Part shown: in pieces, positions 12,401-28,238 of the stretch
How the letters are laid out: each line of letters begins with the position of its first letter
How positions within the stretch are numbered: position 1 is the stretch's first letter
From: Centroberyx gerrardi
Taxonomy: Eukaryota; Chordata; Actinopteri; Beryciformes; Berycidae
Assembly: GCF_048128805.1 (NCBI RefSeq)
Contig: NC_136000.1
Location: 20,834,946-20,898,945, forward strand
DNA length: 64,000 nucleotides
Direction of reading: 5' to 3'
Notes under the pieces: generated by a model
Database searches by the model: none
What the model was told of the DNA's origin: nothing
The model's input: the letters and a program-made list of their open reading frames with translations, nothing else
Translations under genes and position numbers: made by a program

Positions 12401-14278
12401 TCCGACTCACTGACTCATCAATATGTGCTATCATGTCTTATGGTAGACTGGTGGGCTGTTATCGGGTAATTATCGGGATGTATTTGGTAACTGTGGTGAA
12501 TTAGCAATAAGCTGAGTCACACACATCCATCTTCACCACAGATGCCACCGTCTTTACCGGCAACACCCATATGACTCCTCTCGCTGCCTGTTGACTCACC
12601 TCTCCTGGAATTTCACTGGCCAGCAGTATGGCGGCGGTGATGTCAGGAGATGTGTGTTTGTGTTTGTGTTTGCTTGCGTCTAGGCGCACATATGCATGTG
12701 TGGTTCCAGCTGACTCCGTACTTGACACCGTGACGCCGCAATCAAAACAAGCTTACTTTTCTCTAAATCCCCCACAGTTATTGAGCATGCTTGTCACACC
12801 AGCATGCATGTGTTCTACAGTAACCGAGTCGCTACGGTGAAATCTGGATTACTTGCACTGTCATTCTTCTTCATTGCTAATCTCCGCCTGTCTCTCTCTG
12901 CCCCATCCCCTCCATTCTGCTGCTATCTGTTGCTGTATCAATCAGTTAGTTTAGGTGTGAGTTTACAACATGCTCTAGCTGAGTTAACAGCTGTATATTC
13001 TGCAGAACTCCTCACAGCTAAAAGGATTTTAAGGCTTTACATAAATGGTTGCTTTACTCTCTCAGCACAACTATGAATTCCAAATAAACATCCAAAGGTG
13101 AAAAATGTCTTTTGTGCTGGCTAAGTTCCCCACTGGATAACTGAGTGTAGGTTTTGCATGTACTTCCCCTTTGGAAATGCAGTTTGAATTTTAGCTGTTA
13201 TAATGTTCTCCAAATGCTTTCCTTCTGTTCTGTTTTCAAATACCCAGTAGGTCCAGAAATTCAAGTTAAGTTAGGGTTTGCCTGGAAAGTGTGTAAGTTC
13301 AGGCCTATGTGAAATGGATATCAGTCCTGTTTTGTCAAGAGGCCAACGTGTTTCTTTAATAATGCGCCCTTGATTTATGGCCAGGGTAGCCCTGTAATAT
13401 TGACTGGACCTATTAACCGGGTTCAGTGGGTCCATAGGGGGCAACTGGAGACACACCTGGAGTCATAAAATCCTCTTTTAGGCCTCTTGTTCTGTTTCTC
13501 GTAGACTGAACCCCGCGGAAGGAACCTCCACAAACCACCAAGAAACACAGTTCATCTACTGTAATCGTGCCTAGCTTTATTAGCAATGTTCAATTGATCT
13601 AGCTCATTGCTCATATTACTCACTGGAAAGCTTTCTGTTGGCTGTGTTTTGTCAGTGTCGCTTGTACATTTGGTAAGCAGAGATCATAATGGCACTCTAT
13701 TTTTTGTTTTTTTGTTTTTTTTTTCCAGCCTGTGAAATGCTCTGTTCGCCTCGTGCTCTGGTGTAAGTGCACAGTGGGCTCAGAGGTAGGCATCAGTAAT
13801 GTGAAGCCTGAGTGATGAGGATCAGTCTGCCAGTGTCATGCCCCTCCTTTTCTTTTCTTTTTTTCTTTTTTCTCCCTCTCTCCCTTCCCCTCCCTCTCAT
13901 ACACACTCTCGCTGCTCACATTGAGCGGGAGAGGATTGGAACATTGAGTACCTTCAGCACATTTTTCACATTCCCCTCTGAGGGTCTCAACCTCAGCCCC
14001 CACTACACACACACACACACACACACATCACTAATGCTTCTCACTGCTGGGCAGAGATGGTAGTAGCTGTATGTTTGTGTTGTCTGTAACACTATGAACA
14101 GATTTGTTGCCCCCCCCCACTCCCCCCAGTTTAAGCCATGTGAGGAAAAAGGCACTGAGGCAGTCCAGTGGCACAGAATAGCCAAGCTCCTTCCCAGAGT
14201 TCTGCGTGTGTCAGCGCTGTGGCTCCGTCCACGCTTGCCAATGCATATGATGTCAGGGAGAGTTTGTTTCCTGCCAGT
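5437..14278 (+). other. Non-coding stretch upstream of hras coding exons (probably intron 1)
   Basis: No exon with family similarity was recognised here on either strand. It holds (TG)n microsatellites at about 8974-9018 and 9414-9448, a (CA)n near 10621-10647, TG/GA runs near 10899-10970, a (CA)n near 14004-14027, and one hAT-like element at 11329-11632. CTCF-like cores occur near 8486-8498 and 13432-13448. If hras begins at the duplicated donors near 4.9/5.4 kb, this stretch is its first intron. Confidence 0.5.
11329..11632. mobile_element. Non-autonomous hAT-like element (304 bp)
   Basis: The element begins TAGAGCTGGACAAT and ends in the imperfect complement TTTCAGCCCTA. A perfect 8-bp target-site duplication, CCTTGTTC, flanks it (11321-11328 and 11633-11640). 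Eight-base duplications and TAG-type ends are typical of the hAT superfamily. The interior has inverted AATCGCAAT-type motifs and no transposase frame. Confidence 0.85.
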
Positions 14279-19153
<4,875 letters not shown>

Positions 19154-19369
19154 TGCAGGTCAGACATTTTTCAACTTTAACGTTTCACAGCTTCATCTAG
19201 TTATGTGGATGGACCCCAAATTAGGTCCTTAATACTGGAACTTTTATGTATATGACTGCCCAGTCAAATTTGAAAATATATAGTCCATAATTTCTATTCA
19301 TTTTTTTTCTTTCAATAAAATGGCACTAACATCTGTCCCTCTCTCCTGTTTCCCCTGTTTCCTCCCCAG
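19154..19369 (+). other. hras: hras 3'UTR intron directly after the stop codon
   Basis: The TGA (19151-19153) is followed by TGCAG and then a donor GTCAGA at 19159. The acceptor CTCCCCAG ends at 19369 after a long pyrimidine tract, giving a 211-bp intron. Human HRAS, as I remember it, has the same layout: five bases after the stop, then the donor of a small 3'UTR intron. The junction lies within 50 nt of the stop, so it should not trigger nonsense-mediated decay. Confidence 0.8.
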
Positions 19370-22300
19370 CTCACTGTTGCAGGGTGAGGAGAGGTCCTAC
19401 GGCGCATAGTGGCAGCATGGACTTGAAGATTGAAAGATGAAACGACTCAATGATGAAACATAAACTTTTTAAAAAAAGAGGATGATCGAAGCAAAAGCTC
19501 GCAAGGAAACCACCAGAGCTGACTTATACCATAGACCTTTATGGAAAGGAGGATTTGGACCGTTGCCTAAGCGGCTGGCTGTACTAGCCTGGTCCGGTCC
19601 CTCTTTTGGTCCATGTCTGCCTGTGAGCAACACCACTAATGACTCTTGTCAACTCCAGTGTGGTCTCGCTGGGCAGCTCCACAAGTTCCTGCTAACTTAT
19701 TGTTTTCAGTCTCAACACTGGTCTTAAAGGGGGTGTCAAGCAACCCCCTCCCACCTTGAAAGCCTAATTCCACTCCCCCTGCCTGCCTCCTGGAAGGACT
19801 GACTGGACTGGACTGGAATGGAATGGACTGGACATTAGTTACCCCCTCGAATAAATGCCCCATCCCACCTTACTCCGCCTTTTGCTTCCCTCGAATGGCT
19901 GTGTAGTAACCTCATTATACTGGATACAGGGGGTGGAGTCTGACATGAGATGCCACATGGGAATTACTATAATTTGTTGTTGTTGTTTAACAGTTAGCCT
20001 AGCCGTAAAAAAAAAACAAAAAAAACATCTTTTATTTTATTTTGATATGGAACTTTTTCTGTGATTGGAGGATTTGAAAGTGATCACTGAGCGCTGTTAA
20101 GTGAGCAAGGATGTTTATTTCGGGTGAAACATGGTTGACATTTTTCATGACCTGTCCGGCTCAGTTGGAAGTCCTTTGTGGATGGATGGTGTTCTATGTT
20201 TTAATGGAGAAAATAAAAGATGGACTAATTTTTCCAGAATGCAGCTGCCTTCACCCCTCACAGCCCCAGATGTTTGCGTGCTAAGGGTTAACTCTTTGTG
20301 GAATAATAATAGTAATGGGTAGTGTAAGTTCCGGTGCAATAGGATTGTTTACGGTCTGATTTTAGGCAAAAGGATTGGGGAACAAACCATCTCTCATGCC
20401 TACTTATTTCTTTGGTTTAGGAAGGAGAGGTACAGTACATTACATTTTTACTTGCTGTCATCTTCACAGTTGCCAAGGCTGAAGAGGTCGCCTTTTAGAA
20501 TAGGATACAGTCGCGCAGAGGTCATGACAGTGACAGACTATGGTTTGAGACAATATGATTTTCTTGCATTTAATTAGATGTACAACTGTTATTTACTGTA
20601 AGGGGAGATATTACAGGCATTTTTTAAATTGCAAGTATCGTTCACTGTTGATAAGGCTCAGGAATTCGGGTCCAGGAAGGTTCCATCTCATGGTCCTGGA
20701 CCCCAAGAGTAGGAATGTCACCAGTTCGCTTTGCAGAGTGTAACGCACAAGTCCTGCCTTAGAGTACGGGCGACCTGTCGGACAGTAACTTCAGTTTTGC
20801 CACACACCAAACTATCCTCAAACCGCTCCTCTTTCTCTTCACAATTGCCGCCTCAGCTCTCGAAAGGAACAATAACCAGTTAGGTGCTAACCTCGTCAGA
20901 ACCATACTGATATTTGGAACTGTTATGTATAATAGGTGATTGATATTGGGTTTTTGGGGGGTGCACTGCTTTGTTTCTCAATATTGACTAGCTTGTGCTC
21001 TCCAAAATGTAACTGCATTCATTTGCTGCCTAAATGAAAACGACTGCTCTGTGTTTATCTTGCCTTATCTGTTAGCTAGTTAGTACCTCATGTATGCAGT
21101 GAAGTCTACCAGGGACAAATGTTTGGTGTTCTGTATGTTTCATTGTTCTGTTTGACTATATGTGCAACTGAAGAAGTAGAGAAGTGTGTTGAGGTTAGAC
21201 TTGCACTGTACAGTATTTGATGTTTTAATTGACCCAAGAAAGACAGGCCAAGCCCCCAAAACACTACACTGATCAAAGGGTTTTTCTTTTATGGCATGCC
21301 TGTCTGAATGCGTTTGTGTTTAAAGCGACTGAAATACAACAATGTTAAGAAAATGCTTTTGACAAGGCCCACTACAAGTTATTCTGTCTGGCTACCATAG
21401 TTAATTCAGATGGTCTAAATTGTGAATATACATTAAAAGAATATGAAGGTGAAGCCCTTTGAACTCTTTTCCTTTGAGAAAGTCCATTCAATTGGAACAT
21501 GTGATGTCGATTACAAGAAACTGTTGTTTTGAATCCTTTACAGCCTTTTGCCATCACTTCCAAATTACATTCTTGGTATGTGTGCAGTGAGTTTGCACAC
21601 TGTATTGACTTAGAGACTCAAACCTTTAAACCTCTCCCAACACACTGATCTGAGAAATGGCCATGCATGATGACACATAAGAGTCCCAGACAGTACAGAC
21701 AGGTTTTGGCAATATTATTAAGATGCAAACCTCAGAAAGACATCTCGGACCTCTTGTGTGAAAGCCTGTTATCGTCAGCAGACATCTGAATGTCTTGAAA
21801 TGCTCTTTCACCGCTGTCTCCTGAGGTTCAAGGGAAACCATGATATTTTTATTTTTGACTTGGTTTGTACAGTTACAGTGAGGCTTATTTACTCACATAA
21901 CATGGCTTAAAGAAATATGATCATCTAGATATTGTGTGGATGATAGTGGTCAGGTTGTCTTAATTGTTTATTTTTTGACTCGGAGGGAGGTTCTAAACTG
22001 TGAATGTGTTTAAGTGAGTTATTAGATATTGTTTGATTTGCGCTGAGGAACTGTTTAACTTACTCAACAAAAAAAAAGCCTTGTGTTGAAAAGAAAATAC
22101 ACAATATTGAAATAATGTGGGATTGCCATATGTTTAGGGTTGGTCTTTGGTTCTACTGTTAGTTGTGTATTGACTAACATTTATTTTTCACCCAATGTTC
22201 TTAACATGTATTTACAGTCCCCATAGTATGCTTGTCCTTTCCCTGTGTCTATCTTTATACAGTACATCCACGATAGTACCATAAAATTCCACAAATCTAT

Positions 22301-22600
22301 GCATTCAATTCCCATTAAATAAGAATAACTGTCATGTTGCAGCAGGGATACTCAGCCAGCAAACCACAAGTATACATGTCTGAATAGCTGGCAAGCATGA
22401 CAAAGACTGTATGGACCATTGGGAGTTTTGCACAAGGATACAGTGGGCTTAAGGGCTTGTTTCTCCCTTGCAAACTGTGGAATGAGGGGTGCGGAAGGAA
22501 TTTGTGAAAATGTCAACTGTTTAACTATTTAAGATGTATTTACTCTTCAACGATGTGGCAAATGTATAGCAGGACAGGAATAAAGATGTCAAGATGAACC
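19370..22600 (+). other. hras: hras 3'UTR
   Basis: Exon 5 starts at 19370 and is non-coding. AATAAA signals occur at 19850-19855, near 20213 and at 22579-22584, so alternative 3' ends from about 0.5 to 3.2 kb are possible. A short GACTG/GGAATG tandem repeat lies at about 19798-19832. I see no coding exon in this stretch. Confidence 0.55.
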
Positions 22601-24100
22601 CACCTCTTGGTCCCGTATCTGTTCACTTTCACAATGCTTTCCTCTGTTTCCAGTTTGAGAGTTGCTGCCATCTACAGGCAGATCTGGTGTTTGTCAGTAT
22701 GACCATGGGTAATCTGAGTGGTTCAAACCAAACATGGACAGGAACAAAGGGATTTCTTCTTTCTTAAATAAATACTTAACAATAAATCAACTATCATGCA
22801 ACCATTATAGGACAGCTGAAATACAAATTGTTTCATTTGTCTGCCGTCAGTACTGTCCAGTTGACAACTTTGCCAAATCAGTATGCAACTTGCATGCATC
22901 TGTGACTCATAAGCTTCACTTACTGGCCATAATGTGGACAAGCACAATCATGGTGAAGGTTCAAAGAACAGTCATAAAGCTCATGTGTAAAGCACACCCA
23001 GGGGTTTGGCACAAGAGTGTCTCACGCTTCCTATCAGCAATGCAAGGATTGTTAGATTGTACAGGTAAACAGTTAAGCCTAATACATTTTCTAGTGACCT
23101 TAGTGAAGCATGTAAATTCATAACACATGGCTCTATAGCACATCATCAAAGAGAAAGCTCTAAATGGTGATTCTTCACTGATAAGCGTTTAATGTGATGC
23201 TAATATATTAATCTTTGTCTAGGTAACAATTCTTATATTTATAAAAGAATGTCAGACTTGTGAAATAAGCAGGCTATACGTACAGATATTTGGCTCATTA
23301 TACACACCCACTGCTTGATAATGATTTGCTGCAGGTGAAATTATTAAACTTCTGTGGAAAAGCACTTTAAAGCCATAGCAGAGAAAATAGGTCAGGTTTG
23401 TTTTTTGTCACTTCCAACAATTCAAAAGGAAGGAGGATGTGTGTGTGCTTGTGTGTGAGAAGGAAATATATGAGTAGAGTGAAAGGGAGTAGATCAATAC
23501 TATATCATATGCGGGCTGTGTAAAAAGTGATGAGGCATACAAGGGAAATAAGTTATTGCACAATAGCCTATTTCAACTATATTGCAATTATTAAGTGCAA
23601 TGAATACCAGTAGAGTTGACTGGTTTGACAGAGGTTGCAGGACAGGTAATAATTTAATTTGTATAGCACTTTTCAAGCACAATTGCAAAGGGCTTTACAA
23701 CAGAGTAGATTAAAATCAAGAGTAAAAAGTAAAAAGCAATGTAGGAAAAGCAAGAGAGATAAAAGAAAAGCACACAGTTGGAGATATAACTTCTGTATGA
23801 TTTATTTAATCCTGACCCAACTGATTAGACAGTTGCACCATTCTCATTATCTATAAAACTAACTAAAATAAGTTGGTTAATTGGGTCACATTATACTCCT
23901 GTCATGTTTGTTCAAGCCCTGTAGCCTAGTTACTGCTTTTTAGGGCTCTGTTTGATTTGCATAATTGTGAGGCTGCTCAGTTATTGGCCCACAAGGGCAA
24001 TAAAAGATAAGTGGTTATCCATAAACCCAAGAAAGAGGAAACAGACTTGGTTCAGAGTTGGTGATAGAAAAGATACAAAACAAAAGTAGTATTTTTGTTG
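22601..24100. other. Intergenic, no gene seen
   Basis: AT-rich DNA without recognisable exons. At about 23650-23705 is a sequence of the form TTTGTATAGCACTTTTCAAG followed by AAAGGGCTTTACA, which resembles a widespread fish dispersed repeat; I cannot name the family. Confidence 0.5.
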
Positions 24101-24116
24101 CAGATAATCCATAATC

Positions 24117-25628
24117 ATGACATACCATGACAGTGTGGATACGATTAAGAAAATGCTCCCCAAGGTAAGAAAATTCATCGGCGTTTGACAGAAGTTTTTT
24201 ATACTCTTTCTAAATCAAACATCGGCTACAAGCGCAACACAGGCTACAGTAGTTATACTTTCACTTGAAGATGTTTTTCAGTGTCTGATTGTTGTTTGTT
24301 TTTATGAAGACATATCTTGAACGGAAACATGTGGCCCATGAAATATATGTTGCGCTGACCCACTACAAAAGCCTTGTGCCCATGATGGATAAATATGGTA
24401 AGAAGCACAACAGCAGTTCTGCTTTGTCATAGCCTGCTATGATACTATTTCACATGTGGGGATTCATAACTGTGTCATTCAGCTATTTGAACAAGCATTT
24501 ACTGTATGTGATATAACCAACGCTGCCTGTTTGTACAGTTTTCAACGATGGCACTACAAAGGATTTAATGAGTCTATCAGGAACCATTCCTGTCTCATAT
24601 GAAGGTAACAATTACCTTGCACCATATGATCCTATTAAATGATCAAATATATAACCAGAGGTTGACTGTATCATGTCTAGATTCAGATCAGTTCAGAAGA
24701 AAGTAAGAAAAAATTATCTTTCAGAGTATTGTAATTGTAAATCGTTTTTCCCTGTTCTTATACAAGCCAAAACCTACAACATCCCAGTATGCCTGTGGCT
24801 TGGGGAAAGCTACCCCCAGACTGCACCCATCTGCTATGTCAAGCCCACCCGAGAGATGATGATCCTCACAGCAGAGCACATCAATAGCAATGGTGAAGTC
24901 CTGCTGCCTTACCTGCAGGAGTGGAAGCATGTGAGAGAACTGAACTTTAATGTGTATTATTGGACAGAACTGTGTGTAATATGAGACGAATAATGGCAAC
25001 AGGCTAAAGGACTGATGTCTACACTGTCAGACTATAAAGGGATAGGTACTGAAGCAGGAGAAACCAGTGCATTTTTAAAACATGATTTACATTTGAATTC
25101 AATTGTTTCATTCTATAAGAACTCAGGATGTAATTTAAAGCCTTATAGCCATGTTATATTTACTTTTCCTTTCCTCCATCAGACTGAGTGTGACCTAGTG
25201 AGTCTGCTTCAGGTGATGGCTGCCGTGTTTGGAGAATTCCCCCCCGTATGCGTAAAACCTCATACAGAGCCAGAACAAGCCTCTTGTAAGTAACACTCAG
25301 ACGCAGGCAGACAGTAAGACTCCACACTGTGCCAAAACAACATTACTGCATCTGCCCCAGATACAGGTTGATGCTGATAAGAGAGAAATAAGATTCATAT
25401 CTAGGCCACACCTGAGAACAGGTTCAACACTCGTAGATTTAGGTCTGAAAATAAACAAGGCATCCTGTTTATGAAGGAGAGACCTTATTAATGAATCTGT
25501 TGTTTCCAGGTTCACTACAGTTCCACAGACAGGCAGAGGGGTTTTCAGAGACAGATGGGAATTCATACCTGTTTTTGACCAGAGACGACGGTCAACCTTT
25601 CCAGCAAGAAAATGAGACCAACTGTTAG
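24117..25628 (+). CDS. UEV-domain-only TSG101-like protein (195 aa predicted)
   Basis: Six exons are predicted: 24117-24164, 24310-24397, 24539-24604, 24767-24930, 25183-25285 and 25510-25628. Exons 2, 3 and 4 (88, 66 and 164 nt) match tsg101 exons 2-4 in length and phase, so it is a tandem relative of the gene 4 kb downstream. The protein is an E2-like UEV fold with YVFNDGTTKDLM, GTIPVSY, TYNIPVCLW and LPYLQEWKH; like all UEVs it lacks a catalytic cysteine. Residues matching the human P(T/S)AP-pocket Thr58, Tyr63, Tyr68 and Met95 are kept, but the PPVFSRP edge reads PPVCVKP. No proline-rich, coiled-coil or steadiness-box part follows. Exon 5 ends in a phase-1 GTAAGT donor, as in tsg101; the final exon (acceptor TTTCCAG) adds a 40-residue tail ending QQENETNC. 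If exon 5 is not spliced, the frame stops at 25293 (158 aa). It sits where UEVLD lies in human but no LDH domain follows. Confidence 0.8.
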
Positions 25629-27840
25629 CTGTTGGTGTGGTTTGTGTAAAGAACTGTTTATTTGTTTGTCTATTGCCTGTAAAGTGTATTTGCCTGTATT
25701 ATGTGATGTCACTCTCAGTGTCAAATTGTGTTCATTGATGATATCATGGGTCAGTAATTCGAGCCTTGAGACAAATAACCACATTATGTCCAATTCTTTT
25801 CAACAACCACCACATTTTACGATTGTGTTGTCAAATTAATCGTGAATATGATACAACAGCTGATGAATACACAACCTCTACTGTGTTTAGTATATGAATG
25901 TGCACAGCACTCAGAATTGCAGTATTTAAATGAGGATCTTTGAAAACTTTTCTCATCTAAAATCTTGACACAGACTCATATTGATCTTTGTCTGAATGCT
26001 TATGTGTTCATGGAGTAGAATTAGTTTACAAGCAGCTCATAAAGTGATATCTTACAACTACGCCCCAAAGTGTTGGCTGTGTTCTTTTATAAGTCTCAGT
26101 GAATAGAATAGAATAGAATAGAATAGAATAGAATAGTAAACAAATTGTGTCAACTCTTCAGTGGGTCTAGGAAACTAGATAGCTCGCAGTTTGTTTATAT
26201 TTACTGAGAAACTGCATGCCCCTCTCACACATATCAGTTATGAAAACAGCCGTTTGTGCAAACTTGGTGTATTTGTATGTGTATTTGTATTTGTGTAAGC
26301 CATCTTGCTTGCCAACCATGCTAAAAATGTATGCACTCATGGTTATGTAAAGCACTTTGGTTAAAAGCACCCACCAAATAGCATTTCATGTTATGGCTCA
26401 AAATAATGTGATCTAGGTTTTGATTTGCTGTGCAGAATTATGTGGATATGTGGCTGTAGAAATAAAATATCTCATGCACTGGATGTCCTGTGCCATCTGC
26501 CCTTCAACTCTATTGGTTCCTCACTGTAGCCTACTTGTCTTCCTGGTGCTACTTCAGGCCTTCTGATGTGTGTGATTGCTGTGATTTGTTGATTATCTTC
26601 ACTGGATTGCCTCATTAATAATCACAGCGATCAGATGTTCAAGTGTTTAGGTAAGTAAATAAGTAACACAATTTATTGCATCTGCAAAAAAACACATCAC
26701 GCCACATTTTCAAATGTTCAAATGTTCACTTATATGTTTCTTCAATGTTTGTTCACTCATACAGGTGATATGGCACTGGGATGGATGTTCCAAACTATCT
26801 AAAAGTGTTAAATTAACTCTGAAGGATAAGGACAGATGGATATAAACAGTGGCATAGTGTTGATTTTTACACTCTCAGAGTTAAATTAACACTGATGTTT
26901 TTGCTGTGATCTTTTTACAAATGGCATGATGATTTTTGCCACATTTGCTAAACACAAATTTCCAAAACATAAAACGTACATTACATACCCATTTCATATT
27001 TCAAATTCATATATAGTTGTAATTGTCCCACTGCTCCCTCTTGGAAGCCGTCCTAGAAATAACTGGTGTTATAAAAGCTCTTTAGGAGTAACCACTCAAA
27101 TCCAAAAACTTACTAACATTGCAAAACTACAGTAATGGGGGAAAGCAAGTAAGAGATCAGGAATATGATATTCTCTCTGGTCAAATAACAGGGATTTGAT
27201 AATTTAAAAAGGAGAGAGATAAGAGGAAAGACAAAAATACAAGGTTTGGACACTTAGGAGGTACACTCAGAGTAAATTAGTCAAAACAAATTAAATCCAG
27301 CACAGCACACTTTTGGGTTTGTTTGCTGTGTAAGAGTTGTAAAATATACATCCATTTATTTTCTAAAAACTATAAATATAGCAGGTAAAACAGGGAAACA
27401 CTATTCTTTCATAAATTCAAAATCAGAAAGTAAGATTGCAGAAGTTCAGAAGTTGAGTGAAAAAAATAATTTTCGTTTCAAACCACTTCTGAAAGAAAGG
27501 GGCATAAAAAAAAAATCAAAATAGTACTGTTTCTTTTTTTTAAGCAAACGCAAAGGAGAGGAGTTTTCCTTTTGTGAACTTATTCTTATGAACATGAATA
27601 TAGCTAAGACAATAAGGAAAATATTGTTTTTATATCTACTGTAGTCAAGGAAGCCGAACAAAACATCTCTGAAGAAACGAGAGAAACCACAGCAAATGTT
27701 GTCAGTTATAAATCTGGAGATGTCTAACCATAGCTTTACCAAACAAATGAAAAAGAACTGGTCGATGAATTATACGAAACGACACCTGCTCTCCTTTCTT
27801 GGTGAGCAGGAACCTGTATGGCAGTAAAATGCATTTTATT
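25629..27840. other. Intergenic between the UEV gene and tsg101
   Basis: No exon was recognised. I looked for the LDH-like half of UEVLD and saw none. An AATAAA at about 26461-26466 could end the UEV transcript. An (AATAG)n run lies at about 26100-26136 and a small foldback at 26804-26893. Confidence 0.5.
26804..26893. mobile_element. Short foldback element (about 90 bp)
   Basis: The 19-bp ends at 26804-26822 and 26875-26893 are inverted copies with one mismatch (AGTGTTAAATTAACTCTGA and its complement). The 52-bp centre has no coding frame. Such AACACT/AGAGTTAAATT palindromes recur in fish genomes; I do not know the family name. No target duplication was seen. Confidence 0.5.
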
Positions 27841-27875
27841 CCAGTCGGCCTATCCAGCACAGAACGTTCTACGGG

Positions 27876-28238
27876 TTACGTCACATGGGGACCGGAAGCA
27901 GTCAGGTGTAATGCCGGAAGTTTCTTTTGTTGACCATCGGATCATAGCTGTTTTTTGGTCTTGATTTGATATTAATTTCAGTGTTTACGGCTATTTTTGT
28001 ATTCGATTATCGAAGTTTGTCGGTAACAAGAGGCACCACTCCTCTTGTTTGATTGAGGGGTTTCTTAGAAAAGCCCAGTCTTACTTCTGGTTCGGCCCTG
28101 GGCTGGGCTAACGTTAGCTTAGCGTTCGCTGAAGTCTAGCTAGCTAGCGTTAGCTTGTCTCAGCTATCCCTGTAGCTGGCTTCAAAAGTCAGCTATTCTG
28201 TCAGTTAACTAAGTCAAAAGAACAGTCTGTCGTAAACC
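27876..28238 (+). promoter_or_regulatory. tsg101: tsg101 promoter and 5'UTR
   Basis: A CRE-like TTACGTCA lies at 27876-27883, followed by two ETS sites, ACCGGAAGC (27891-27899) and GCCGGAAGT (27913-27921). No TATA box is evident. This arrangement is typical of a housekeeping TATA-less promoter. Several GCTAGC/GTTAGC runs occupy the predicted leader up to the ATG at 28239, which sits in a good ACCATGG context. Confidence 0.7.

Noticed and set aside
25629..27840. LDH-like exons completing a UEVLD gene
   Set aside because: No glycine-rich nucleotide motif or other LDH-type segment is readable on either strand.
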